Source: Pseudoduganella rivuli
Lineage (GTDB): Bacteria; Pseudomonadota; Gammaproteobacteria; Burkholderiales; Burkholderiaceae_D
Assembly: GCF_009674485.1 (NCBI RefSeq)
Contig: NZ_WKJJ01000014.1
Location: forward strand, 62,001-126,000
Direction: 5' to 3'
DNA: 64,000 bases
Shown: positions 8,442 through 17,599 of the stretch, piece by piece
Layout: each line of letters opens with the position of its first letter
Numbering within the stretch: position 1 is the first letter of the stretch
Notes under the pieces: model-generated
Database searches by the model: none
Seen by the model: the letters and a program-made list of their open reading frames with translations, nothing else
What the model was told of the DNA's origin: nothing
Position numbers and translations under genes: made by a program

Positions 8442-9011
8442 TTAACGATCAACTCTTCTCTGCCAATGGATTTTCGGCACCCTTATCCTTGTCTGAACAT
8501 TGCCGTTCCATTCGACGGCAAAACCATGACGCTCCAGAGCTTCGATAATCGCGGCGGCGATTGCTGTCTTTCCTGCTTCGGTATCTTTCATATCGCCAAA
8601 TGCGAGCCACAGTCCTTCACCAGCTACCGCTCGCTCAAGGTCCTGCCCGTGATAGAAGCAATATCCTTTGTAGGTACCATGTGGTTGCTTCGCGTGTATC
8701 TCGCTCACGTCATCATGGCCGTCTGAAGTTGTATACCCAGCGTTTTGCAACGCGATGATCATGGCTCGGTTCAAATCGCCAAATACGTCATCCAGCCGGT
8801 TACAGTCGGTAAATTGAGGCCAGCTTTTTTCTTCCACGGCCTTTCGCTGGAACTCTTCTTCGATGAGCGCTCGAAGCGTCGACTCGTCGACATCGCCTTC
8901 TAACACGTCATCGAGAGATGCGTTAACCTCCTTGCGATCATAGAATCCAGACCAAACCCATGTGTTAATCTGATCAGCGAGATATTGTTCTTCTTCGTTC
9001 ATTTCAAGCAT
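8442..9011 (-). CDS. DUF6891-like hypothetical protein
   Basis: A 189-residue soluble acidic protein with the features LNRAMIIALQNAGYTTSDG, then GTYKGYCFYHGQDLERAV, GLWLAFGDMKDTE and a C-terminal IIEALERHGFAVEW. I associate this pattern with the DUF6891 family, of unknown function, often found near orphan or immunity-like genes. Starts at 9011 or 9002 are both possible; neither has a strong ribosome site. It lies in the AT-richer accessory block, on the same strand as its neighbours. Confidence 0.6.
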   Translation of the reverse strand: MLEMNEEEQYLADQINTWVWSGFYDRKEVNASLDDVLEGDVDESTLRALIEEEFQRKAVEEKSWPQFTDCNRLDDVFGDLNRAMIIALQNAGYTTSDGHDDVSEIHAKQPHGTYKGYCFYHGQDLERAVAGEGLWLAFGDMKDTEAGKTAIAAAIIEALERHGFAVEWNGNVQTRIRVPKIHWQRRVDR

Positions 9012-9079
9012 CTTCAATCTTTCAATCTCTCTTGCTCCAAATATGCGATAGGCCGTTCATGGCCGTGTGCAGTTCATGC

Positions 9080-9388
9080 TTAATCTGACAAAACGCCACC
9101 TCGGATGGCACGATTCTTAAGTTCGAGAACCCATGGGTTGTCAGTATGGGTAAGGCAGCTCTTTATCGGCCAACCCGGAGCTGTTTCTATCAGGTGCATC
9201 AATGATGAGGCGAGCCCAAAACAGCCGTCGTCGCCAAACAACCCGATAAGCACTATCGCCTCTTCGTCAGAGATTGGGCGCGCAATTCCACGATACTCAA
9301 CTTCGTACTTACGAAGCGTTTCGATGTCGGCATCTTCCTCGCTTGGAAGCCGACCTAACTCAACTAGTCTTCTAATTTCTCGCCGCAT
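9080..9388 (-). CDS. Small hypothetical protein, immunity-like
   Basis: A 102-residue acidic protein, MRREIRRLVELG at the start and FGDDGCFGLASSLMHLIETAPGWP in the middle. Small orphan proteins with this pattern often sit near polymorphic-toxin immunity genes, but no toxin gene is next to it here, so an immunity role is only a guess. It is followed after 69 bases by the DUF6891-like gene on the same strand. Confidence 0.5.
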   Translation of the reverse strand: MRREIRRLVELGRLPSEEDADIETLRKYEVEYRGIARPISDEEAIVLIGLFGDDGCFGLASSLMHLIETAPGWPIKSCLTHTDNPWVLELKNRAIRGGVLSD

Positions 9389-9644
9389 AAAAATCTATCG
9401 TAAAACGTCTTCGTCCGCTATTGGCCAATTGCACGCGGTCACGGCTATGCCGCCATCAGCTCCTGTCGCCCGGACCAAGACAATCATGCGAAAATTTGAA
9501 TGAACGCCACGTTGTCGGAGCGGACGGTCGAGGAACGGCGGCCAACGGTGCCTCTTGTCCCTTTGCCGACCATCGCCGTCAAGGGTTATCTTGCCCTACG
9601 AACCTTTGAGTAACGCCCGTCCTCAACGCCACGAGAAAACGTTC

Positions 9645-10700
9645 TCAATCATTAATGAATTCTTCGAATTTCCGATGAAGTAGAAAACTTGGCGTTTTTG
9701 TTAGCCGCTCTGCATCCACTAAATAGGAGGCAATTGATTTGGGTTTGTGACTCATCTCGCGGGTTGCAAGTGCTGAAACTGCCCCAAGTAGCAGCCCAAT
9801 ACCTATGCGTACCGGGTCATACGGGTCGCCGCCACCTATGGTAGGTAGTGCAACTATTGTTGCTGATACTGGCAAACCTACGGAAAAAAGACTGCAAACG
9901 TCGGTCTTCCTGAAAAAACTCATTGTCTTGCGGTATTCTTCCTTGGCTTTTTCAAAGCGCTTGACAAAGTCCTGAACAATGTAATGTGCATGTTCCTTAT
10001 TGTTGCATCTGGATATTTCGTCGCGCAATAATTCCAGTTCATGCTGAAAAACATTTCGAAGTTCTGCTGTTTCCTCCCTAAAGCGCAGCAGTTGGTCTAA
10101 GTCGATTGACGCAAGATCATTTGGCAATAGGTCATCAATTGCTAAATTTGCGAGGTAGGTGTTTGCGTGTTCATCATAAACTTGCTCCGTAAAACATCCG
10201 TCGTTGGCAAAGTACGTTCCAACAGCCCAATAGTCAGAGGAGTCTGTTGTCAAACTAAGTGCGCGCCGTTCAGCCACAGAAGTTGCCAGATAAAACATAT
10301 AACCGCCGGCGAGTTCATGCGGCACCTCAAGAAAGCCATCAGCGGTGAGACGTCTTGCCAATTGCTCAAAAAGAGGCAGGAGTTTTGCATCAATTTTTTC
10401 GGGGTTAATTCGAGTAAATGTCTCGGTGGAGAATCCCGCCGGCCAAGTGAGGAGTGTCTTTGCGCTATTTCTAAAGTAGTGAAAATCCAAGAACCGTTGT
10501 GCAGCTGCAGATTTCTCATGCGCATCCACAGAAAGATTCATAATTGCCCCGGATTGAATAGCAGTCAGAATTTCCGGTTGATCATTCGGTTGATAGCCTG
10601 CGGGAACGATTCGATGAATTCGATCCCATACCAGCAGCGCGCGTTTAACGGCATCTAGATCATTGAATTCAATGGTCGGGTAGTGCAGTGCTTGAGTCAT
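9645..10700 (-). CDS. DUF6236-like protein
   Basis: A 351-residue protein beginning LHYPTIEFNDLDAVKRALLVWDRIHRIVPAGY, an opening typical of the family I know as DUF6236. The middle is helical and charged. A hydrophobic C-terminal segment (about residues 280-320, LFSVGLPVSATIVALPTI and GIGLLLGAVSALA) may be membrane-associated. Function unknown; such genes occur mainly in accessory islands. Base composition is lower in GC than the two-component genes on the other side of the next spacer. It is the first of the minus-strand series that runs down to 5.8 kb. Confidence 0.6.
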   Translation of the reverse strand: MTQALHYPTIEFNDLDAVKRALLVWDRIHRIVPAGYQPNDQPEILTAIQSGAIMNLSVDAHEKSAAAQRFLDFHYFRNSAKTLLTWPAGFSTETFTRINPEKIDAKLLPLFEQLARRLTADGFLEVPHELAGGYMFYLATSVAERRALSLTTDSSDYWAVGTYFANDGCFTEQVYDEHANTYLANLAIDDLLPNDLASIDLDQLLRFREETAELRNVFQHELELLRDEISRCNNKEHAHYIVQDFVKRFEKAKEEYRKTMSFFRKTDVCSLFSVGLPVSATIVALPTIGGGDPYDPVRIGIGLLLGAVSALATREMSHKPKSIASYLVDAERLTKTPSFLLHRKFEEFIND

Positions 10701-11156
10701 GTCGTTTCTACTTTATAGCCCAATAAAGGTTCGATTTACTTCTTCCACGAAAAATGAAGGTCTGCTGTTGGCCGAACCCGGCCCTTAAGCAAAGGATAGC
10801 ATGTTGCCAAACCGAAAAAGTCACAGACTGTCACGCAAGAACGGGCATAGCGCAAGCCCAGCGGCAGGCAAACGCGACTTCCATTGCGAGCCAGCGTAAC
10901 CTAGTTAGCGGCGCCATCGAGACGAACCACCTGCACTTAGTGCTGTTACCCCATGCGCGCGCCGGTGGCGCCCCCCCCTGCCGAACCGAGGCACACGCTT
11001 ATATCTACCCCGCCAGGCTCAGCCAGCAATGCGGTCCGCGGCATTCATCCCACCGACGCCGGTTTCCTCCCCGATTTGCAGCCATTCGTCGCATGGGCAA
11101 AAACCTGCGCCCCCGAGCCGCTAGAATGGCGTGGCAAGTTCAACACGAGGAATTTG
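10701..11156. other. Intergenic spacer with degraded repeats
   Basis: This 456-base spacer separates the divergent DUF6236-like and sensor-kinase genes. At 10759-10785 it holds one copy of the short repeat with core TTGGCCGA found in several later spacers. Around 10822-10850 is a partial match to the roughly 80-base repeat seen at 14546 and 17757 (shared run CAGACTGTCACGCA). A TAGAAT at about 11122 is a weak candidate -10 box for the kinase gene. No other gene was recognised. Confidence 0.5.
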
Positions 11157-12488
11157 ATGAGTTCTCCCGCATTTCAGCCATTCAACGCTCCTCCCGTACT
11201 GGAAGTCGAGCACGACCGCAGCCTGGTGCGCCGCTACCTGCTGCAATCGGCACTGCGCTTCAACGCCGGTTCGCTGCTGTTCCTGTCGCTGGCGATCGCG
11301 CTGCTGCCGCTTTGGCTGAACTTTGGCACGGCTGCGCCGGGCGAATTCGAGGCCCGCAAACTCAATCCGTACCTGGTCGGCGGCATCGTGCTGGCAGTGA
11401 TGGTCTGGTCCGCGCTGATCTCGAGCGGAATCGCCCGCAGCGTTCTTGCCCGGCTGGGCGAGGAAGGCAAGGCGCTGTGCGCCGAGGGGATTGCCTCCTC
11501 GGTGACGCGCCGCATCGATGCGCCATTCAATCCCTATACCACCTTTGACCTGTGCACCGAGTCCTTGTCAGGATTGGCGCTCGGCACGGCGCTCGGCTAC
11601 TCCGGCCCGCCGGCATTCTTCCACGACCCTTTCAAGGGCCGCATCGTACTGGGCCGCTGGCGTCCGCTGGCGCTGGGGCGCCATGTCGAGCTGAGGGTAT
11701 CGTCCGATTTGGGTCCCAGCTGCCACATCGAGCTGCGCAGCCGCCCAGGCCTGGCCTGGTTCGCGATCCAGCAGGGCGAGTCGCTGAAGGCCGCCGAGAT
11801 GGTGTGCACCCAGCTGCGCCAGCACCTCACGCGCCATGCCAACGCACTGGATGCGGCTCGGCGTGAACGCGAGCTCGAACGCACCTCGCTGCAGGCGCGC
11901 CTCTCGGCCTTGCAGGCCCAGGTCGAGCCGCACTTCCTGTTCAATACCCTGGCCAACCTGAAGTACCTGATCCGCACCGACCAGCACGCCGCGCAGGACA
12001 TGCTCGACCACCTGGTCGGCTACCTGCAGAACGCGCTGCCGGATATGCGCTCGGTGTCCTCGACCCTGGGACGGGAAATGGACCTTGTCAGCGACTACCT
12101 GGCGGTGATGCGCATCCGCATGGGCGCGCGCCTGCGCTTCGCGGTCGACGTGGACGAGGCAATGCGCAGCCTGCCGTTCCCGCCGGCGATGCTGATCTCG
12201 CTGGTCGAAAACGCCGTCAAACACGGGTTGGAGCGGGCCAGCCGACCGGGCCTGATCACCGTCAGCGCGACGTGTGAGCGCAAGGGAGAGCGCGAGCTGC
12301 TGAGCGTGTCCGTGGTCGACGACGGCGTTGGCTTGACCGAACAGGCCGGGCAAGGCACGGGGCTGGCGAATATCGCAGAACGCCTGCAGCTGCTGTACGG
12401 ACGCGAGGCCAGCCTTTTCGTAGAGCCCGGCGACGGACAAGGCGTGCGCGCCGTGTTGACGGTGCCTGTGGCAGGAGGCCAAGCCTGA
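11157..12488 (+). CDS. LytS/YehU-type sensor histidine kinase
   Basis: A 443-residue membrane kinase. Two hydrophobic helices (about residues 36-53 and 72-93) anchor it. A coiled segment is followed by the His_kinase box LQAQVEPHFLFNTLANL, whose His is the phospho-acceptor. The HATPase part shows LVENAVKHG (N box), VVDDGVGL (G1) and GTGLANIAERL (G2). It would phosphorylate the LytTR regulator encoded next, whose ATG overlaps this stop codon by one base. The signal is unknown; there is no large extracytoplasmic sensor domain. Confidence 0.92.
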   Translation: MSSPAFQPFNAPPVLEVEHDRSLVRRYLLQSALRFNAGSLLFLSLAIALLPLWLNFGTAAPGEFEARKLNPYLVGGIVLAVMVWSALISSGIARSVLARLGEEGKALCAEGIASSVTRRIDAPFNPYTTFDLCTESLSGLALGTALGYSGPPAFFHDPFKGRIVLGRWRPLALGRHVELRVSSDLGPSCHIELRSRPGLAWFAIQQGESLKAAEMVCTQLRQHLTRHANALDAARRERELERTSLQARLSALQAQVEPHFLFNTLANLKYLIRTDQHAAQDMLDHLVGYLQNALPDMRSVSSTLGREMDLVSDYLAVMRIRMGARLRFAVDVDEAMRSLPFPPAMLISLVENAVKHGLERASRPGLITVSATCERKGERELLSVSVVDDGVGLTEQAGQGTGLANIAERLQLLYGREASLFVEPGDGQGVRAVLTVPVAGGQA

Positions 12489-13240
12489 TGCCGAGCGCCC
12501 TGATCGTTGAAGACGAGCCTCTGCTGCGGGCAGAACTGACGGACCAGTTGCGCATCCTGTGGCCCGAGCTGCGGATCGCCGGCCAGGTCGAAAACGGCAT
12601 CGACGCGGTGGCGGCCATCGATGCACTGAAACCGGACATCGTGTTCCTGGATATCCAGATGCCCGGCCTGAACGGCATGGAGGTGGCACGCCATATTCCC
12701 GAGTCCTGCCAGGTGGTGTTCGTGACGGCTTACGCGGACTATGCCCTGGCCGCTTTCGATGCGGGTGCGTCCGACTACCTGGTCAAGCCTTTGACGACCG
12801 CGCGCCTGCTGCAGACGATCCGCCGCCTGAAGTCGCGCGCGGCCGCAAGCCCGCCGCCGCCCGTATGGGAAAAGCTGTTCGAGCAGGAAAGCGCGCCGGT
12901 GTACCTCAAATGGATCAAGGCGTCGAGCGGCAATTCGGTGCGGCTGGTGATGGTGAGCGAAGTGCTGTACTTCCAGTCGGACGAAAAGTACACGCGGGTG
13001 GTGACGGAGAAAGGCGATGCGCTGATCCGGCTGCCCCTCAAGTCCCTGCACGAGCAACTGGACCCGCAGCTGTTCGCGCAAATTCACCGCAGCACCATCG
13101 TGAACCTCCAGGCCGTCGACCGGATCGAACGCAGTGAACCTGGAGGACGTGGCGGCGTCGGCCTGGAGGTGATCCTGAAAGACCGGGCCGAGCGCCTGGC
13201 CATTAGCGAAGCGTTTACGAGGCAGTTCCGCCAGATGTAG
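12488..13240 (+). CDS. LytTR-type response regulator
   Basis: A 250-residue regulator. The receiver domain carries the acidic pair in VEDEP, the phospho-acceptor Asp in IVFLDIQMPGLNG, the conserved Thr in VFVTAY and the Lys in YLVKPL. A proline-rich linker (about residues 118-128) leads to a LytTR DNA-binding domain with EVLYFQSDEKYTRVVT and the FAQIHRSTIVNL segment. Translationally coupled to the kinase gene. The target is not evident, although the S41 peptidase gene lies 116 bases downstream. Confidence 0.93.
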   Translation: MPSALIVEDEPLLRAELTDQLRILWPELRIAGQVENGIDAVAAIDALKPDIVFLDIQMPGLNGMEVARHIPESCQVVFVTAYADYALAAFDAGASDYLVKPLTTARLLQTIRRLKSRAAASPPPPVWEKLFEQESAPVYLKWIKASSGNSVRLVMVSEVLYFQSDEKYTRVVTEKGDALIRLPLKSLHEQLDPQLFAQIHRSTIVNLQAVDRIERSEPGGRGGVGLEVILKDRAERLAISEAFTRQFRQM

Positions 13241-13356
13241 CCGAGCTTTACTGCCGGCATGGCACCTTTATCACCCCCGACGTCATCAGGTCACGCAAGA
13301 GCAGCACCGCGTTTGCGCCTGATGATTTTCTCTCTCTTATGGAACTCAATCCTCTT

Positions 13357-14454
13357 ATGCGACACCTCCTTCCCGCAGCAGCCATGGTTCTCAGCATCAT
13401 CGCCCTCCCCACCGCCGGCGCACAAGAACGGGGGCCTGCAACAACCGCGCAACAGTCGCGGTCGTTGAGCGCGGCAGACAAGGCCGCTGCCGTCGACGTG
13501 TTAGCCCAGCGCCTGTCCAGCAAATATGTTTTCGCTGACGAAGGCAAGAAGATGGCCGCCGCCATCCGCGATCATTTGCTCAAGGGCGACTACGAGAAGG
13601 TTGCGGCCGATGCTCAATTCGCGGATTTGCTGACGACCCATCTCCAAGCTGCCCACCCGGACAAACACTTGAGCATCCGCTACGCCTTGAACGCGCCACC
13701 TGATCGGCCTCGTCCCTCGCTCAACCAAGGCGTGCCTGCCGAGATGCGACAGCGTATGACCGAAGTGGGGCAATACTTGAATTTCGCCATTGAAAAGGTA
13801 GAGCGCCTACCCGGCAATATCATGTACCTCAAGCTCAACGGGTTCTTTGAAGCGGAGACCGGCAAGGCAGCCGCTACAGCCGCAATGAATCTCGCAGCCA
13901 ATGGCAACGCGATGATCATAGACCTGCGCGAAAACGGTGGCGGCGACCCGCGAATGGTCGCACATGTGGCAAGTTACTTGCTTGGCGATAAGAAGATTCA
14001 CCTGTCGGACATCTACTTCCGCGCTGATAATGAAACCAATTCGTTCTGGAGTGATCCCGCCGTTCCAGGAGTGCGCTTCGGCGCCGACAAGCCCGTCTAT
14101 GTGCTAACCAGCGGCAAAACTTTTTCCGCGGCCGAAGATTTTACGTACAACCTCCAGGCTATCAAGCGCATCACGGTCGTTGGTGAAACAACCGGAGGCG
14201 GTGCGCATCCGGTCCAGCCGTTCCGTATCGCCCCGAATCTGGTTGCCGTGATACCGGTGGGACGCTCGATCAACCTGATCACAAAAGGCAATTGGGAAGG
14301 AACCGGCGTCAAACCCGATGTTGCCGTCGCCTCGGATAAGGCAATGACCAAAGCCAATGCATTGGCCTTGCGCCAGGTGCTGCCAAAACTCAGCAACCCG
14401 ATGGAGCGGCCAATGCTTGAGAAAAAGCTCGCCGAGTTGGAAGCGGCTTTGTAA
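13357..14454 (+). CDS. S41 family peptidase, secreted
   Basis: A 365-residue periplasmic or secreted protease or hydrolase of the C-terminal-processing/tricorn-core type. A signal peptide (LLPAAAMVLSIIALPTAGAQ) is followed by an IRBP-like N-terminal helical part and the S41 core: IIDLRENGGGDPRMVA, then the nucleophile in LTSGKTFSAAEDF and VVGETTGGGAHP. No PDZ domain is seen. The start at 13357 gives a normal signal peptide; an ATG at 13339 would add six residues and has no ribosome site. Confidence 0.85.
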   Translation: MRHLLPAAAMVLSIIALPTAGAQERGPATTAQQSRSLSAADKAAAVDVLAQRLSSKYVFADEGKKMAAAIRDHLLKGDYEKVAADAQFADLLTTHLQAAHPDKHLSIRYALNAPPDRPRPSLNQGVPAEMRQRMTEVGQYLNFAIEKVERLPGNIMYLKLNGFFEAETGKAAATAAMNLAANGNAMIIDLRENGGGDPRMVAHVASYLLGDKKIHLSDIYFRADNETNSFWSDPAVPGVRFGADKPVYVLTSGKTFSAAEDFTYNLQAIKRITVVGETTGGGAHPVQPFRIAPNLVAVIPVGRSINLITKGNWEGTGVKPDVAVASDKAMTKANALALRQVLPKLSNPMERPMLEKKLAELEAAL

Positions 14455-14545
14455 ATCTCTACTGACCAGTTAGACGGAGAAATCCAGCTCGAAAATTAGC
14501 ATCCGCCTCAGATCAAGGGCGCGGATGCGTGTCTCCGCTAGTGGC

Positions 14546-14624
14546 TGAAATTCGCCGTGCAGCTCAGCATAGCAGCTCGCCAGGGACGAAGAATCGCGGA
14601 CTGTCTGCAGGCAGGAAACGCCCC
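14546..14624 (+). repeat. About 80-bp direct repeat, copy 1
   Basis: This stretch matches 17757-17838 at roughly 85% by eye. Shared runs include CAGCTCAGCATAGCAG, CGCCAGGG and GGCAGGAAACGCCCC. The two copies are in the same orientation and enclose the SIR2-STAND gene, the ssrA-like site and the integrase remnant. A partial third copy lies near 10822. Confidence 0.75.
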
Positions 14625-14726
14625 TTTGCTGCCAGTCGCGCATACCGATTGCAGTCTAGAAGCGCTTACTTGCAACCTCCCGCCTGAGCAGTAGCCTTCG
14701 TCGAAGAGGTCACGCAATGAAGCTAG

Positions 14727-17201
14727 TCACACCGTTCTTCTCAATCGCATGTCTAGCTTGGCAAGAACTTCTCTGATAATCCGCCTGGCCGTAATTATCA
14801 CCGGTTCATCAGCGACACGCTGCGGGAGCTTCTTGATGTTTTGCATTATGTAATCAAACGCGTCATAAAGACCTTTGCACTGAGTATCATCAAAATGAGC
14901 TCCGAACTTGGCGTAGAACTGTTCGAAGTTGTGCATGGGTCGATAAGGTTCCGATTTATATATCTCCTCTTTTGTAATCTTTGCGAGTCGGGCGTTGGCC
15001 TGCATGAAATAAGCGTATGCCTCTGTGGCACTGTTCGCTGTGTGTAGGGCATGCTCCAAGAATAGCCTCGCTTGTTGTGTTTCGATATCCACAGTCGTGA
15101 AGTTCTTCTTCGCCTTTGCGAGCGCGAACGCTGTGTCGAGATACTTAGCGGCCTGCTCCAGATCCCCTTGTTGCGGCTGGTCCATTCGAGCCATCGCATA
15201 CTGCAACCAAAATAGCGGATTCTCCCGCTCCAAAGCAATTGGCCTAAGCCCCTCGTAGAAGCGTATAAGAAGCTCACGTTTCCCGTCGTCTGGCAGCATC
15301 CTTCGGACGGTAGAAAAACTCGCCATATCCCTATATATGTCCCAATAATATTTGGAAATCTCAAACCTTCGTTCGGTATCTGCCTTCTTCCGGGTGGCTG
15401 TGCAAATTTCTATCAGGCAGTCCACTAGGATCAAAGGCTTTGGAAAGTTCTTTAGACAGAACTCCGCAAGCGCAGGCGACTTCGGGGTTATAACGTCGCG
15501 GTCGCTGTTAAAGAATTGTTTTAGAACACTATTTAACTTGAATGCTGGGGAAAATACAGTGCCGTCGCCGGTAATGGCGGCGATGGTGTGAGCGGACGGT
15601 TGAGTTATGTTAAGCAGGTTTAAACAAAAGGTCGCGATTAGAGTCTTTGAGACCTCTCGGGACCCGTCAAATTCCCCGAAGAGACTACTGAATCTTGCTC
15701 GAATGTCCGGCGACGCCAGCAAGTCGAGCAGAATTGCATGAAGTTCTGAATTGCACCGGCCACGCAAGTAGTTAAGTTTAGATCGGAGAGGCTCAGCTGC
15801 GCGGGTCCCCCACAACCCAAATGTTGAGAAGTAGATACTCAGATTATCGAGTTCAGCTTTGGATAGCTTATTGCAATCAATCTCGACTGTGCGGCTAACG
15901 TCTATCCTGATCTTCTTGTAGTAGAGGTCTTCCTGAAAATTCTTGTGTAGTAGCGTGCGAGCGGCAAATACTAGAGTCGTATCTTCACGCCGCTTGAAAT
16001 TGACATACTCAATCAGTGGAAGCTTACGTGTGTAGTTGTCGAACACGATTACGACCGGCTCTGGCAACTTCAGGACAGCATCGATTTCATTATGGCAGTC
16101 GTAGGTTTCATCCTTAACCCAAAAGCATCGTCGACCATCCTTCAAAAATGCTGCGCTGAGCGCACGAAGAAGTGTCGTTTTGCCGTTTCCAAGATCCCCC
16201 ACGACCATATAGTTACGGGCATTAGCTACGTAACGAGCCTGACCATCTCTCTCAAAAAGGTAAGCATTGTGTTTTCCTGAGACCTGCTGCGCAAACAGTA
16301 GATCAAGGTTCGACTCCCCACGCAAAAGTAAAGAGTAGACATCTTCTGCCGTGGCGGCTTCTGGGCTGGCGGGCAATTTTACTTCGTCCAGTCCGACGAG
16401 GACGAGCGACTTATCGGAATTTATGGCAGCAGGATCGACGCCGTTCAGATCTGCACCAAACTTTTCGATCCCAATGGGGAGAATGGTTCCAAAATCACGC
16501 AGATCGGAGAAGAAAAGCTCCTGCTCGGTCATTCCTTCTTTTTGAATAAAGAAAGTCTTTTCGCGAAGCGACCTGTCCGCAAACAGGATTTCCTGAATGT
16601 CGAGGTCGTAAAGTGAGTAGCCTGCGAAAAATATTGCTTGCGCAGACCTTAGCTGATGAAGAAACAGGTCGCACCACTCCGATTTACGAAACTGTTCTGT
16701 CAGATAGCTGACGTTGGTAAGCTTAAATTCCGTAAGCAACGTCACTCGTGTTAACCGGTCGATGAACCCATTTATATGCACCACGCTGGCTGTAGAATCG
16801 CGATGCAAGCGAGGCTCGTCACCCAATGTGATGGGAGTGTATTTTCGCCCGCTATCTCGACCAGCAATTTCCATCACATCGTCGTAATTGGTAGTGTAGA
16901 CAGCTTTCCACGGAACCTGAGCCACGAGTCGATGAGCGTCCGAGCATTTCCTCACGGTGAAAGTGCTCTTAAGGAATTCGATTAATTCGTCAGGCTCCCT
17001 GACTTTTAGGTAGTGATTCGAAGCCGTTTTAAGGTCGTCGGTTAAGGGAAGGCCTGCTCTTCCACAGAGCTCACGAGCCAGGTCCTTCCCCATTGGGAAT
17101 TTGTTGCCGTTCAGAGAGGTAGCCCCCAATGAGAAGCCTGCTCCGGTAAACAGTAAGGCGTTCCCATCCGCCGCCGAAATTAAAGCTCGTTCGTAATCCA
17201 T
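14727..17201 (-). CDS. SIR2-STAND NTPase, Avs5-like antiphage defence protein
   Basis: An 824-residue protein of three parts. The N-terminal SIR2 domain shows GAGFS (20-24), TTNYDD (103-108), the catalytic His in VHINGF (142) and FAGYSLYDLDI (192-202); it would hydrolyse NAD+. A STAND-type P-loop domain follows with GDLGNGKTT (335-343) and a Walker B-like VVIVFDN (383-389). The C-terminal 400 residues are helical with TPR-like character, the usual target sensor. Avs-type proteins detect phage proteins, oligomerise and deplete NAD+. No partner gene is adjacent. GC content is visibly lower than in flanking genes. DSR1 and other SIR2 systems are alternatives, but the P-loop favours a STAND protein. 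Confidence 0.85.
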   Translation of the reverse strand: MDYERALISAADGNALLFTGAGFSLGATSLNGNKFPMGKDLARELCGRAGLPLTDDLKTASNHYLKVREPDELIEFLKSTFTVRKCSDAHRLVAQVPWKAVYTTNYDDVMEIAGRDSGRKYTPITLGDEPRLHRDSTASVVHINGFIDRLTRVTLLTEFKLTNVSYLTEQFRKSEWCDLFLHQLRSAQAIFFAGYSLYDLDIQEILFADRSLREKTFFIQKEGMTEQELFFSDLRDFGTILPIGIEKFGADLNGVDPAAINSDKSLVLVGLDEVKLPASPEAATAEDVYSLLLRGESNLDLLFAQQVSGKHNAYLFERDGQARYVANARNYMVVGDLGNGKTTLLRALSAAFLKDGRRCFWVKDETYDCHNEIDAVLKLPEPVVIVFDNYTRKLPLIEYVNFKRREDTTLVFAARTLLHKNFQEDLYYKKIRIDVSRTVEIDCNKLSKAELDNLSIYFSTFGLWGTRAAEPLRSKLNYLRGRCNSELHAILLDLLASPDIRARFSSLFGEFDGSREVSKTLIATFCLNLLNITQPSAHTIAAITGDGTVFSPAFKLNSVLKQFFNSDRDVITPKSPALAEFCLKNFPKPLILVDCLIEICTATRKKADTERRFEISKYYWDIYRDMASFSTVRRMLPDDGKRELLIRFYEGLRPIALERENPLFWLQYAMARMDQPQQGDLEQAAKYLDTAFALAKAKKNFTTVDIETQQARLFLEHALHTANSATEAYAYFMQANARLAKITKEEIYKSEPYRPMHNFEQFYAKFGAHFDDTQCKGLYDAFDYIMQNIKKLPQRVADEPVIITARRIIREVLAKLDMRLRRTV

Positions 17202-17330
17202 GAGTTCCGATCATTCAATTCTTAAACGAAATATTTGCAAGCAGTATTGCGTCGTCTAGAATACAGCCAGGGTGTGCCGTTGTCACCTTGTAACTGACAT
17301 CCGGCTAGAGCAGATGAGAAATGACAGAGG

Positions 17331-17348
17331 CTCCCGCCGCCTCCACTA
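17331..17348 (+). other. ssrA (tmRNA) 3'-end-like sequence, candidate attachment site
   Basis: TCCCGCCGCCTCCAC (17332-17346) equals the T-arm/acceptor end of betaproteobacterial tmRNA genes, which close with CCGCCGCCTCCACCA. It is followed ten bases later by a hairpin terminator, as a real ssrA would be. The rest of ssrA is absent upstream, so this is the fragment left when an island integrates into and displaces the 3' end of ssrA. The assignment rests on the match and the terminator; no second copy was found in the window. Confidence 0.5.
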
Positions 17349-17357
17349 AACCTCACC

Positions 17358-17385
17358 AAACGCCGTCCTCGTGACGGCGTTTTCT
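17358..17385 (+). terminator. Rho-independent terminator
   Basis: An inverted repeat with stem AACGCCGTC / GACGGCGTT and a five-base loop, followed by TTTCTTT on the plus strand. No plus-strand gene precedes it other than the ssrA-like fragment, so it is best read as the retained terminator of a tmRNA gene. Confidence 0.75.
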
Positions 17386-17599
17386 TTGGCGCTGTCACTG
17401 CCCGCTTCGGGGCGTCAGCAGCCGGCCTAGCCTCTAATGTGTGAACGAGTGCTCACGTTGCCGAACACAAGGTGTCCACGTCGCCGAACAGTCCGTCCAG
17501 TTGCGGTGAAATACGCATGTTCGCAACGAGACGCTTCTGCGGGACGTACTCGACGGACTTGGTCAAAAAACGGCAATCACATGAATTGACACTCAAAAT

